Part shown: piece after piece, positions 34,458 through 45,525 of the stretch
Layout: each line of letters starts with the position of its first letter
Position numbering within the stretch: position 1 is the stretch's first letter
Notes under the pieces: generated by a model
What the model saw: the letters and a program-made list of their open reading frames with translations, nothing else
Databases searched by the model: none
Told to the model about the DNA's origin: nothing
NCBI GenBank assembly: GCA_951813575.1
Contig: OX638375.1
Span: 372,001-436,000, forward strand
Origin: Candidatus Binatia bacterium
Lineage (GTDB): Bacteria; Desulfobacterota; Binatia; UBA9968; JAJDTQ01
Length of the DNA: 64,000 nucleotides
Direction of reading: 5' to 3'
Position numbers and translations under genes: made by a program

Positions 34458-35561
34458 TCAGTAGCGTTCCCAGTCCCGTGCCGTCAGCGGAATGCGGGCC
34501 GCCTTGAGCTTTTTCGGCGCGTTGCCGAACAGTTCGGGATCGGACCGGATCACGTCCAGGTCCTTGCGGAGGTTGACGACCTTGGCGCGGACGTCGGCCG
34601 GAACCAGCTTCTTGCGCTTCCCGAGGGAGGTCAAGCCGCCGTAGCTCTTCTTGAGCTCGGCTGCGCCCACCTCCAGGCCGGATTCGTTCACCGCCGTCCG
34701 GAACTCCTCGAAGGTGACCTCTGCGTCCCCGGCGGGTGCCTTGCGCGTGCGCGCGGCCGGGCGTGTCGCCGTGGGCCTGGCCGCGCCGTCGTGTTTCTCC
34801 AGGCTGGCCTTGAGCGCCTCCATGAGGTCCACGACCTGGCTCTGGCGCACCTGGGGCTCCAGGGCCGTCACCTCCTTGCCTTCCACTTTCTGTTCCACCA
34901 GCCGGAGCACCCGCCCCTTGTATTCGTCCTGGTAGTTCTCCGGATGAAATTCCTTGCTCACCAACTCGTCGATGAGGCGGACCGCCAGGTCCAGCTCGCC
35001 GTCCTTGAGCTTGACGGTCTGTCCCCGGTCGATGTCGTCGAAGTCCCGCACCTCCTCGGCGTAGTACATGGTGTGGAGCATGAGGCCGCCCTGCACCGCG
35101 CGGATCAGCACCAGCGCCTCCTTCCCCCGCATGACGTACTTGGCAAGGCCCACCCGGTTGGACTCGGTCATGGCGTCCGCCAGCAGCCGGTAGGCCTTCT
35201 CCCCGCCTTTGTCGGGGCCCAGGTAGTAGGTCTTCTCGAAGTAGACCGGGTCGACCTTTTCCAGCGGCACGAACTCCTCGAGCTCGATGACCTTGGAGGT
35301 CTCCTCCTCCAGCGCCTTGAGCTCGTCGTCCTCGAAACGGACGTACTGGCTTTTGGCGAACTCGTAGCCGCGGACGAGATCGGACCGCTGCACCACCTCC
35401 TCGCACACCGGGCAGAACTGCTGCTGCTTCATGCGCGAGCCGCAGCGGTTGTGCAGGAAGTTGAACGCGATGCCGCCGGATGACGCCGCCGTGTAGAGCT
35501 TGATGGGAATGGAAACCAGCCCGAAGGAAATCGTCCCGGAACTGATGGCGCGTGCTGCCAT
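34458..35561 (-). CDS. ku: Non-homologous end-joining protein Ku
   Basis: 367 aa from the ATG at 35561 (MAARAISSGTISFGLVSIPIK). The Ku core spans about residues 1-250, including CPVCEEVVQRSDLVRGYEF, a GRVLRLVEQKVEGK stretch and the DLMEALKASL helix at about residues 257-266. Bacterial Ku is usually 260-300 aa; here about 90 extra residues hold a basic linker and a FEEFRTAVNESGLEVGAAEL region that could be a SAP-like DNA-binding domain. Ku binds broken ends and recruits LigD, which is encoded divergently 86 bp away. Confidence 0.95.
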   Translation of the reverse strand: MAARAISSGTISFGLVSIPIKLYTAASSGGIAFNFLHNRCGSRMKQQQFCPVCEEVVQRSDLVRGYEFAKSQYVRFEDDELKALEEETSKVIELEEFVPLEKVDPVYFEKTYYLGPDKGGEKAYRLLADAMTESNRVGLAKYVMRGKEALVLIRAVQGGLMLHTMYYAEEVRDFDDIDRGQTVKLKDGELDLAVRLIDELVSKEFHPENYQDEYKGRVLRLVEQKVEGKEVTALEPQVRQSQVVDLMEALKASLEKHDGAARPTATRPAARTRKAPAGDAEVTFEEFRTAVNESGLEVGAAELKKSYGGLTSLGKRKKLVPADVRAKVVNLRKDLDVIRSDPELFGNAPKKLKAARIPLTARDWERY

Positions 35562-35593
35562 GATGGTCCCTCCAAATTCGAACGGCTGGAGTC

Positions 35594-35626
35594 TAACACG
35601 AAATACCTTTAGAATTCTACGTGTTA
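35594..35626. promoter_or_regulatory. Inverted repeat in the ku-ligD divergent promoter region
   Basis: TAACACG at 35594-35600 is matched by CGTGTTA at 35620-35626, with a 19-bp AT-rich spacer (AATACCTTTAGAATTCTA). It lies in the 86-bp gap between the divergent ku and ligD starts, the only place for both promoters. A shared operator would allow joint control of the two NHEJ genes. Evidence is the symmetry and position only. Confidence 0.4.
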
Positions 35627-35647
35627 TAGGGTTATCCACAAGCCACC

Positions 35648-38140
35648 ATGTCGAACCCACTGGATGAATACCGGCGCAAGCGCGATCCCGAGCGGACATC
35701 GGAGGCGTTTGGAGGCCGGCTCTCCTCGGCCGGCGGCCTGTTCGTGGTGCAGCAGCACGCCGCCCGGGCGATGCACTACGACCTGCGGCTGGAGATGGGC
35801 GGGGTCCTCAAGAGCTGGGCCGTTCCCAAGGGTCCCTCGGTGGGGCTCCACGAGAAACGGCTGGCGGTGCACGTCGAGGACCACCCCGTGGAGTACGCCG
35901 ATTTCGAGGGCGTGATTCCGAGGGACAACTACGGCGCGGGCGCCGTCATCCTGTGGGACCGGGGCACTTACCGGCTGCTCCACGCCACCGAGCCGCTCCG
36001 TCAACTCGAGCAGGGCACGCTGGAGATCGAGCTTCAAGGCTACAAGCTGCGCGGCGTCTGGATGCTCGTGCGCATGGGAGGCGGCGGCAAGGACTGGCTC
36101 CTGTTCAGCAAGGACGGGAGCGGGGAGGGACCGGAGCCGGTAGAGGCCTTCCCCGGTTCCATCCTTTCCGGTCTCGCCGTGTCGGAGCGCGGGGACCCGA
36201 GCGCACGAGCGGCCGCGCTCGAGAAGAGTCTGAAGCGGTTCAAGGCCCCGCCGGCCACCGTGTCGCGGCGCAAACCGAGCCCCATGCTGGCATCGCCCGG
36301 CGGCGCGCCCTTCTCCGACCCGGACTGGCTCTTCGAGATCAAGTACGACGGCATCCGCGTTGTCGCTCAACGGCAGGACGACGCGGTGACGCTCCTGGGC
36401 CGCAAGGGCGACGACATCACCCGGCGGTATCCGGAGATCGCCTACGCACTGGGCAAGACCGCGCCGCGACGGTTTCTCATCGACGGCGAGATCGTCGCCA
36501 TGGACGAGGCCGGCCGCCCGAGCTTCCAGCGCCTGCAACGGCGCATGCACCTGACGGACCGCTTCGACATAGAACGGACGGCGCGGACGGTGCCGGTCCG
36601 CGGGATCTTCTTCGATTGCCTGGAAGCCGGGGAGCGGGACCTGCGTCCTCTTCCTCTGATGCAACGAAAGGAATGCCTCGCCCTCTTCCTGCCGTCCCGC
36701 GGGGTGATCGAATACTGCGAGCACGTTTCCGAACGAGGCGAGGCCTTCCATCGCGCCGCCTGGGAGAACCACCTGGAAGGCATCATCGGCAAGCGCGCGG
36801 ACAGCCGCTACGTTGCCGGCCGGACCCGCGACTGGCTCAAGTTCAAGTGCCAGCGGCATCAGGAATTCGTCATCGGCGGCTACACCCGGCCCGGGGGCTC
36901 GCGTTCCTTTTTCGGAGCGCTTCATCTCGGGCTCTACCGAGACGGAGAGTTGGTCCATGTTTCGAAGGTGGGCACCGGCTTCGATCGACAGACCCTGCGA
37001 TCCATTCACGAGCGGCTGGCGCCCCTGGCTCGGGATGAAACCCCTTTCGCCGAGGGATCGCCCGCCGGCGCCGGCCACTGCTGGGTGGAACCGCGACTGG
37101 TGTGCGAGGTGGCGTTCACCGAATGGACCGACGACGGCGGGCTGCGTCACCCGTCGTTCCTGGGTCTGCGTGGCGACAAGGCGCCGGAGGAGTGCCGCCG
37201 GGACGAAGTCGTGGAGGCGCCGGAACCGTTACGCCGCCGACAACCGCCGAAGCCGGCGGTCACCAATCCCGACAAGGTGTTCTGGCCGGCCGACGGCTAC
37301 ACGAAGAGCGACCTCATCGGTTACTACGAGGCTGTCGCCCCGTTGCTGGTACCCTATCTCCGGGACCGCCCCCTGGTGTTGACGCGGTTTCCGGATGGAA
37401 TCCACGGCAAGTCATTCTTCCAGAAAGACGCGCCTGACTACGTTCCCGACTGGGTAGCCACCCGCCGCATCTACTCCAAGGACGCCGACCGCGACATCGA
37501 CTATTTCATCGTCAACGGCGCCGAAAGCCTCCGCTACGTAGCCAACCTGGGAACCATCCCGCTGCACATCTGGGGCAGCCGGCTGGACACTCTGGAGCAC
37601 CCCGACTGGCTGGTGCTGGACCTGGACCCCAAGGGGGCCCCGTTCCCCCATGTCGTGCGTGTGGCAAGGACCCTCAAGGGCATCCTGAGGGAGCTGGACG
37701 CAGCCGCCTACGTCAAGACCTCCGGCGCCACCGGACTCCACATCCTGGTGCCCATGGGCCGGCAGTACCTCTACGAACAGTGCCGCACCTTCGCGCGCCT
37801 GCTGGCCCTGGCGGTGGAGCAGCGGTTGCCGGACATTGCCACTGTGCGGCGCCCGCTCCACGCCCGGGAGGGCAAGGTCTACATCGACTTCGGCCAGAAC
37901 GGGTACGGTCGCACCATCGCGGCGCCCTTCTCGGTACGTCCCCTGCCGGGAGCGCCGGTGTCGTGCCCCCTGCGTTGGTCCGAAGTCACCGCCAAGCTGG
38001 ATCCCGGCCGCTACACCCTGAAGACCGCGGTCACGCGTTTCGCGAAGATGGAAGACCCTCTCCTGCCCGTTGTCGACGCACCGGGCGTCGACATGGATGA
38101 GGTGCTGGCCGCTTTAGGGGCTCTGTTCGGGGAAAGGTGA
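35648..38140 (+). CDS. ligD: ATP-dependent DNA ligase LigD (PE-Lig-Pol)
   Basis: 830 aa with the domain order phosphoesterase, ligase, polymerase. The 3-prime phosphoesterase has His37, His43 and Asp45 (QHAARAMHYDLRLE), the spacing of Pseudomonas LigD. The ligase nucleophile is Lys232 in EIKYDGIR. The primase-like polymerase starts near TNPDKVFWPADGYTK (about residue 537) and has the LVLDLDP metal motif. With Ku it carries out bacterial NHEJ: end trimming, gap filling and sealing. Confidence 0.96.
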   Translation: MSNPLDEYRRKRDPERTSEAFGGRLSSAGGLFVVQQHAARAMHYDLRLEMGGVLKSWAVPKGPSVGLHEKRLAVHVEDHPVEYADFEGVIPRDNYGAGAVILWDRGTYRLLHATEPLRQLEQGTLEIELQGYKLRGVWMLVRMGGGGKDWLLFSKDGSGEGPEPVEAFPGSILSGLAVSERGDPSARAAALEKSLKRFKAPPATVSRRKPSPMLASPGGAPFSDPDWLFEIKYDGIRVVAQRQDDAVTLLGRKGDDITRRYPEIAYALGKTAPRRFLIDGEIVAMDEAGRPSFQRLQRRMHLTDRFDIERTARTVPVRGIFFDCLEAGERDLRPLPLMQRKECLALFLPSRGVIEYCEHVSERGEAFHRAAWENHLEGIIGKRADSRYVAGRTRDWLKFKCQRHQEFVIGGYTRPGGSRSFFGALHLGLYRDGELVHVSKVGTGFDRQTLRSIHERLAPLARDETPFAEGSPAGAGHCWVEPRLVCEVAFTEWTDDGGLRHPSFLGLRGDKAPEECRRDEVVEAPEPLRRRQPPKPAVTNPDKVFWPADGYTKSDLIGYYEAVAPLLVPYLRDRPLVLTRFPDGIHGKSFFQKDAPDYVPDWVATRRIYSKDADRDIDYFIVNGAESLRYVANLGTIPLHIWGSRLDTLEHPDWLVLDLDPKGAPFPHVVRVARTLKGILRELDAAAYVKTSGATGLHILVPMGRQYLYEQCRTFARLLALAVEQRLPDIATVRRPLHAREGKVYIDFGQNGYGRTIAAPFSVRPLPGAPVSCPLRWSEVTAKLDPGRYTLKTAVTRFAKMEDPLLPVVDAPGVDMDEVLAALGALFGER

Positions 38141-38165
38141 GGGGCAGACCGTCCCACAACCACCC

Positions 38166-38227
38166 CTGGACCCCGGGTCAAGCCCGGGGTGACGGGGTCA
38201 AGCCCGGGGTGACGGGGTCAAGCCCGG
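38166..38227. repeat. REP-like array at the left IS110 junction
   Basis: Three units of the GGGTCAAGCCCGGGGTGACG family with a 20-bp period. The third breaks off after CAAGCCCGG at 38227, and a further unit of the same sequence resumes at 40734 on the far side of the insertion sequences. The array is therefore the insertion target of the IS110-family element. Confidence 0.8.
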
Positions 38228-38254
38228 AGTATCTGTGTTGGAAAACAAGGGTCA

Positions 38255-40360
<2,106 letters not shown>

Positions 40361-40393
40361 CTAATCCGTCTCCGGTAAACCCGGGGCGGTTCA

Positions 40394-40397
40394 CGAA
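40394..40397. repeat. IS3 target-site duplication CGAA (right copy)
   Basis: The right copy of the 4-bp duplication; see the left copy at 39075-39078. The base after it continues the IS110 transposase reading frame on the minus strand. Confidence 0.8.
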
Positions 40398-40515
40398 GCC
40401 ACTCGCCCAACTCCCGGATGCCCTCAGCCTCGTTCTTGAAACTCCGCACCGGACCCCCTCTCACCGATACCACCAACTCCCGCTTGCCCACGTCGATCCC
40501 TGCTATTACCTTCAT

Positions 40516-40733
40516 GCACGCCTCCTTATCTGATAGGATTCGCGCTGTCCTCCACACTTGCTATACGGGGCTTACTCCCCCTGCATCTGTTCGGAGCGAC
40601 AACTGGCATGAGGGGTGCCCCACTCCGGGTCGGTGCAGAAGTACCTATCGGCTCTTCTCACCCTGTGACGGACGGCGCGCCCCCCATGCCTCCCCTCAGA
40701 TTGGCCTGTCCAAGGGGTTTCCTCAACATACAG
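40516..40733 (-). ncRNA. Candidate IS110 bridge (guide) RNA region
   Basis: This 218-bp stretch upstream of the IS110 transposase has no convincing ORF. IS110 elements are known to express a structured non-coding RNA from this end that base-pairs with donor and target DNA. It contains short stems (for example GGGGTGCCCC at 40613-40622) and two 7-base matches to the target repeat: GTGACGG at 40665-40671 and CCGGGTC at 40625-40631. No fold was computed, so limits and structure are inferred. Confidence 0.45.
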
Positions 40734-40762
40734 GTGACGGGGTCAAGCCCGGGATGACGGAG
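40734..40762. repeat. REP-like unit at the right IS110 junction
   Basis: GTGACGGGGTCAAGCCCGGG followed by ATGACGG continues the array interrupted at 38227. It lies 32 bp before the VOC gene stop codon. The gap 40763-40794 holds nothing recognisable. Confidence 0.7.
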
Positions 40763-40794
40763 GTGGCCGAGGGGGCGATGGCACGCGATGGCGA

Positions 40795-41646
40795 TCACGG
40801 ATAGTAGACGTCGCGCCCCGGAATGTAACCGCGCTGGGTCTGCCCGGCGTTGCGGTTGACCATGGTGCGGTTGAGCATGGGGTGGTAGAGGCTGCGTACC
40901 TCGTGCTCCAGCGCGAAGACCTTCTCGCCGGTGCCCGGGTCGACGATGTCCCTGAAGCGGTACTGGTGGGCGTTGCTCTCTTCCATGATCAGGTCCCGGC
41001 GCAGCAGGAACTGGTGGGCGCGGGAGAAGTTGGCGATGTAGACCGCGATGTGGTGGCCGTCGTATCGCGGGATTCGCTTGTCGGTCTCGGTGAAGATGAG
41101 GCTCTGGTTGCGTCCCACCCTCACGGTCGCGCTGCCGGTCCTGTAGGCGGCGGGCGCCTGCAGCACGGTGCGGTAGAACTTCCCGATGCTTCGGGCCGTG
41201 CCGGGAGGAGTCAGGAATTCCACGTACGGCATGCCGATGGTCATGTCGCCGAATTCGGGACCGGCGGCATGGCAACGGAAACGGTTGCCCCACGGACCGG
41301 TGACCGCAACGTGGTCGCCCGCGTCGCGCCACTTGAAGCGTGTCCCCTCGAGCTCGGGCTCCACCGTGGCCAGACGCTTCTTCAGCGCATCCAGATCGGA
41401 CAGGACCAGGCCGATGTGGCCGGGAATCTTCTGGACCCCGCGGGTCGGCAGGTGGAACTGCTGGCCGCCGACGTTGACCCACATGTTGTTCAGGCCCACG
41501 TTCATGTACGGGTCCCGCGTCAGCCCAAGCCCGAGGACGTAGAACGTCACGGCCGTGGCCTGATCGGGGATGGTGACATTGACGTGCTCGAGGGCGACGA
41601 CGTTGCCGAGATCGTCCGCCTTGCGATCGTAACCGTTGCTCTTCAT
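40795..41646 (-). CDS. VOC superfamily protein (two-module, extradiol dioxygenase-like)
   Basis: 283 aa from the ATG at 41646, which follows GGAGGGAGG; a start 17 codons upstream lacks support. Two vicinal-oxygen-chelate modules are visible, with candidate metal ligands in ALEHVNVTIPD, PGHIGLVLSD and GHHIAVYIANF. Module order and length resemble 2,3-dihydroxybiphenyl-type extradiol dioxygenases, but glyoxalase/bleomycin-resistance relatives share the fold. It follows the MORN gene by 35 bp. A ring-cleavage role is possible, not shown. Confidence 0.75.
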   Translation of the reverse strand: MKSNGYDRKADDLGNVVALEHVNVTIPDQATAVTFYVLGLGLTRDPYMNVGLNNMWVNVGGQQFHLPTRGVQKIPGHIGLVLSDLDALKKRLATVEPELEGTRFKWRDAGDHVAVTGPWGNRFRCHAAGPEFGDMTIGMPYVEFLTPPGTARSIGKFYRTVLQAPAAYRTGSATVRVGRNQSLIFTETDKRIPRYDGHHIAVYIANFSRAHQFLLRRDLIMEESNAHQYRFRDIVDPGTGEKVFALEHEVRSLYHPMLNRTMVNRNAGQTQRGYIPGRDVYYP

Positions 41647-41681
41647 CTCTACCTCCCTCCAGGGAATGTGGCACGGCCGGG

Positions 41682-42488
41682 CTATTTGAAGCCGCATGCC
41701 TCCTCGGTGGTCATGATCCAGATCAATCTGCCGTCACCTTCGAAACACCCATTGCGCCATTGACCCTCGGCGCGGCTTCCGTCGGGCCAGGTAAAGGTGC
41801 CCGGCCCATGCGGCTTGTCGTCGAGCCATCCGCCCTCGTAGCGGTCTCCGTCGGGCCAGGTATAGGTCCCGCGCCCGTGCCGCCTGTCGTCGAGCCATCC
41901 GCCCTCGTAGCGGTTGCCGTCAGACCAGGCAGCGGTCCCTTGTCCGTGTAGCATACCAGCCCGCATGCTGCCTTCGAAAGTATAACCCCCCTTGTCCGTT
42001 CGCCAGACGAGGCGTCCTTCACCCGAGGCCTTGCCTTCCGCACATGCTCCCGACCAGGTAACGGTCTGTCCCGGCCCGGGGTTCGGATTCCGCAATTGGC
42101 AGGGCTGGTTCTCGGCGATGATCCAGTCGGGCCCAAACGGTTTCGGCGGGGCCGGGGGCTCCCTCTCCTTCAGCAGCGGCGCGTAGACGAATGCGGTTCC
42201 GCCGTCCTCGGGCAAATCGATCCGCAGCCACTTCCGCCCCCTGACCTTTCCCGTCACACGCACGGCGGCGCCGGGCTCGAGAGTGTTCAGGACGGGGTGA
42301 TCGGTCCCGGGACCGGCCCGCACGTTGGCTCGCCTGGCCACCTCCATCACCCGGTCGACCGGATCGGCCGTGTAGGAGACCTTCGATGCGGTACGCGCGT
42401 CCGCGGCCCCGGCGTTTGACGGCGCCGTCATTGTGGCAAGCACGGTGGCGATCGCCATCAATAGCAGCACGACCTGTCTCGCTGGCAT
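41682..42488 (-). CDS. Exported protein with SH3-like domain and MORN repeats
   Basis: 268 aa from the ATG at 42488, preceded by GAGGAGG. A Sec signal peptide (RQVVLLLMAIATVLATMTAP) ends near the Ala-rich GAADA. A bacterial SH3 domain follows (ANVRAGPGTDHPVLNTLEPG, WLRI), then about four MORN repeats: GEGRLVWRTDKG, HGQGTAAWSDGNRYEGGWLDD, HGRGTYTWPDGDRYEGGWLDD and HGPGTFTWPDG. Cys pairs near residues 130-150 and the C-terminus could form disulfides. It is probably periplasmic and peptidoglycan- or membrane-associated. Confidence 0.85.
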   Translation of the reverse strand: MPARQVVLLLMAIATVLATMTAPSNAGAADARTASKVSYTADPVDRVMEVARRANVRAGPGTDHPVLNTLEPGAAVRVTGKVRGRKWLRIDLPEDGGTAFVYAPLLKEREPPAPPKPFGPDWIIAENQPCQLRNPNPGPGQTVTWSGACAEGKASGEGRLVWRTDKGGYTFEGSMRAGMLHGQGTAAWSDGNRYEGGWLDDRRHGRGTYTWPDGDRYEGGWLDDKPHGPGTFTWPDGSRAEGQWRNGCFEGDGRLIWIMTTEEACGFK

Positions 42489-42608
42489 GGCCTCCTCATG
42501 GTCATATGGATGCTCCACGTTCATGGTACGAGCCGAATCCTGCCGCATGGTAGTGTTCCGGATCGCGAACAGTCAAACAGCCTGGCGCCCGGAGCCTTCC
42601 CGAGGAGG

Positions 42609-43934
42609 TTACAGCGTCAGGGCGAAGTCGTCTATCACCACCCCCGGCAACCGGACGCTGCGGGTGGAACGGCGGCCGTAGGAGCCGGAATCCGGCAACA
42701 GCTCCACCTCCCGGGTCAGGCCAACGAGATTGTCTCCCAGCATCCGGTAAAGTGTCTCGTCGAATCGCATGACGTTCACGGGCGCCTGCACCTCGCCGTT
42801 CTCCACCCATAAGGCGGCGAAGCGGGTCATGCCGGTCATGCGGCAGGCATCCCGGTCGGAGTAGTTCAGGTACCAGAGGTTGTTGATGAAGATGCCCGTG
42901 TCCAGGGCCGCGAGCACGTCACGCCGCGGGATCGAGCCGCCGGTCATGGCCAGCGAATCCGGCGACTCGCGCCGGCCGGCGCCGTTGGCCGGAACGTCGT
43001 ACTCCCGGGCCGCCCGGGGCGACACAAGGGGCTCGCCATACTTTCCCTGGTCGATGAGGGTGATCCGGTCCGGCTTGATGAAGCCGGCGTCGTCGAAGTT
43101 CGCGGTCAGCCCGGCGCCGGCGTCTTCCACCATGTTGATCGCCGGGTCCAGCGTGGCGTCTCCGGCGATCATGCGCAGCAAGGGCGTCCGCCGCGTCCGC
43201 TGGGCGGTGAGTCCGAAACCGCCCCACCGGAGCAGTCCGAGCACCTCTTCGAGGGCCTGAGGCGCCAGGTAGACGCGGTAGCGTCCGGGTTCGAGGGTGC
43301 GCGGCGGCCGGCGCAACGCCTCCAACTCGGCCGCCGCCCGCGCCACCCGTTCATCGAACTCCGCCGGATCCCACACGAACCCGGCGTAGGCGCACTTCAC
43401 CGCCTTGTCACCGTCGAGATGGAAACTCCAGTCGAAATGATGGCTGTGGGTGGAGAACCAGTTCCGCTGTCCCAGGGAGTTGGCGAAGCCCCGGTGAATC
43501 CCGCCGGCCATGTAGATGCCCACAAGGTCGCGCCCCTCCCCGGCCCTGATGATGGATTCCACCACCTGCCCCTCATCCTCGGGCAACCGGTTGGGGTGCC
43601 CGGATTCGGTGGAACGGTTCTCCGTCCCGTAGTGGAGGAACGGGTCTTCGGGCACCACGTCCAGTCTTTCCCGGGCGGCCTCCAGGGCCCGCCGGACGCG
43701 CCCCCGGTCCAGCGCGGCATCGCCGGCCGCGGTCACGTCCATCGTGACCCTGCGCCGGTCGGCGATGAGCTGGAGACTGAGCTGCCGCTGCTCCACCGCG
43801 CCGGCCTGCCGCACGGCGCTCCGGTTGAAGCGCACGAAGCTCGATTCCTCGCCGGCGAAGACCGTGAGGAGGACCTCGCCGGACGTCAGCAGCGTTTCGA
43901 CGAAGTCCGCCAGCTCGTAGAAATACGTCTGCAT
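42609..43934 (-). CDS. TldE/PmbA-like subunit of the TldD/TldE protease
   Basis: 441 aa, PmbA_TldD family. It lacks the HExxxH zinc motif that its neighbour carries, which is the normal division in TldD/TldE heterodimers. Family blocks include RFNRSAVRQAGAVEQRQL near the N-terminus and the C-terminal SLAMTGGSIPRRDVLAALDTGIFINNLWYLNYSDR. The complex degrades unfolded peptides and matures modified peptides such as microcin B17. It starts 5 bp after tldD, so coupling is tight. Confidence 0.87.
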   Translation of the reverse strand: MQTYFYELADFVETLLTSGEVLLTVFAGEESSFVRFNRSAVRQAGAVEQRQLSLQLIADRRRVTMDVTAAGDAALDRGRVRRALEAARERLDVVPEDPFLHYGTENRSTESGHPNRLPEDEGQVVESIIRAGEGRDLVGIYMAGGIHRGFANSLGQRNWFSTHSHHFDWSFHLDGDKAVKCAYAGFVWDPAEFDERVARAAAELEALRRPPRTLEPGRYRVYLAPQALEEVLGLLRWGGFGLTAQRTRRTPLLRMIAGDATLDPAINMVEDAGAGLTANFDDAGFIKPDRITLIDQGKYGEPLVSPRAAREYDVPANGAGRRESPDSLAMTGGSIPRRDVLAALDTGIFINNLWYLNYSDRDACRMTGMTRFAALWVENGEVQAPVNVMRFDETLYRMLGDNLVGLTREVELLPDSGSYGRRSTRSVRLPGVVIDDFALTL

Positions 43935-43939
43935 CGCCG

Positions 43940-45382
43940 TCAGGACTCTCCGCCAAAGACCTGCACTCCGGCGAACACCGACGCGGGCGCCGCGTGCCCG
44001 ACACGGATGACTTGGTTGGGCTCGCCCTTGCCGCAGAACGGAGTGCCCAGCACCTCGCGGGTGCCGGGGTTGCCCACGCGGACGAGATTGCGCCAGAAGG
44101 TGGCCGAGACGCCCCGGTAGTTGGGCTTCTTGACTACCTCCCGCAACTCGCCGTCTCGTATCAGGGTGCCGCGCTCGCAGCCGAACTGGAACTTGTTGCG
44201 CGAGTCGTCGATGGACCACGAACAGTTGGTCTGCATGAAGACGCCGTGCTCGATGGAGCGGACCATGTCCCCGAACGTGGCGTCGCCGGGCTCCAGGTTC
44301 AGGTTGGCCATGCGGTCGATGGGCGGACGGTTCCAACCCGTGGCGCGGGAGTTGGCAACGCCCCCGAGGCCGGTACGCTGTTGGGAAAGATGCCCGCCCA
44401 GTCCGCACTGCAACACGCCGTCCTTGATGATGTGCTCGCGGCGCGCCGGCAGGCCCTCGTCATCATAGCCGTAACTGGCGAACTGTCCCGGATCGGTGGG
44501 GTCGAAGGTGACGTTCAGGAGCTCCGACCCGTAACGGTAGGTGCCGAACATGTCCGGAGTGACGAAGCTCGTGCCGGCGTAGTTGCGTTCATCGCCCAGG
44601 ATGCGGTCGAGTTCCAGCGGATGGCCGATGGATTCATGGATCTGGAGGATGAGCTGGTCCGGAGCCAACAGGAGATCCATGGTTCCCGTGGGACAGTTGG
44701 GAGCCGCCAGAAGCTCCAGCGCTTCCTCGGCCAGGACCGGCGCGGCGTCCCGGAAGCCGGTCTGGTCCAGCACCTCGAGGCCGCCCTGACGGCAGAAGCC
44801 CCGGCCGCCGAAGGTCCGGCTCACCGTCTCGGGGCCGTCGTTGGCGGTGCAGCCGAGACCCGGCACCAGGTGGTTCAACGTCTGGTGCACGCGGGTGCCG
44901 TCCGCGGTCAGGTAGAGGGTTTCGGTCTCCACGTGCCACAGCGACGCATCCCAATCGACGATGCGCCGGTCCGTGCACAGGCGTTCGCTCTGGGCGCGAA
45001 GGAGATCGATCTTGTCCCGCAACGGCATCGACTCCCACGGCACCGCTACCGGCGTGCGGTAGTCGCCCCTGCACGGCGGCTGGAGCGGCATCGCGGGAAA
45101 GACCATGCGTTTCGCGCTCCGCGCCGCCCAGTCCCGGGCGCGGCCCAGGGCCCGCCGGAGTCCATCCGGGCTCAGGTCGCAGGTGCCCGCGTAGCCGTGC
45201 CCGTGGCCGTCCGCCACCGTGATCATCACGCCGGCGTCGTCGCCCGACGCAATGGACTCCACCACCCCCCGTCTTACCGAAAGGCTCTCGGAACGTTCGC
45301 CGACGTAGCGGAGCGAGCAGAAACGGACGGCGGGCGCCGCTTCGCGGAACCATGTCCCAAGGCGTTCGAGCAATGTGGACAC
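43940..45382 (-). CDS. tldD: TldD family metalloprotease
   Basis: 480 aa from the GTG at 45382, which follows GAGGGGAG; a GTG 10 codons upstream is also open. The zinc motif is ILQIHESIGHPLELDRIL (HExxxH), with C-terminal ligand residues expected around NCSWSIDDSRNKFQFGCERG. VRRGVVESIASGDDAGVMI is the usual N-terminal strand. It is the catalytic subunit; the product works with the TldE-like protein encoded directly after it. No modified-peptide precursor gene is recognisable next to it. Confidence 0.9.
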   Translation of the reverse strand: MSTLLERLGTWFREAAPAVRFCSLRYVGERSESLSVRRGVVESIASGDDAGVMITVADGHGHGYAGTCDLSPDGLRRALGRARDWAARSAKRMVFPAMPLQPPCRGDYRTPVAVPWESMPLRDKIDLLRAQSERLCTDRRIVDWDASLWHVETETLYLTADGTRVHQTLNHLVPGLGCTANDGPETVSRTFGGRGFCRQGGLEVLDQTGFRDAAPVLAEEALELLAAPNCPTGTMDLLLAPDQLILQIHESIGHPLELDRILGDERNYAGTSFVTPDMFGTYRYGSELLNVTFDPTDPGQFASYGYDDEGLPARREHIIKDGVLQCGLGGHLSQQRTGLGGVANSRATGWNRPPIDRMANLNLEPGDATFGDMVRSIEHGVFMQTNCSWSIDDSRNKFQFGCERGTLIRDGELREVVKKPNYRGVSATFWRNLVRVGNPGTREVLGTPFCGKGEPNQVIRVGHAAPASVFAGVQVFGGES

Positions 45383-45525
45383 GACAACTCCCCTCGATGC
45401 TGTATATACCACGAGATCCCGTTCTGATTGACCCCGTGGGGGGATGACCCTATAGTGACGGCAGCCGGCAACTCCCGCAGGCGTCGCGACCGCGCACCTG
45501 TCTACGGATCCGGCCGAAGTCTGTC

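Noticed and set aside
33637..35406. A 589-aa frame joining ku and irrE regions
   Set aside because: Upstream of 34431 it is an out-of-frame reading of ku; the protease starts at 34431.
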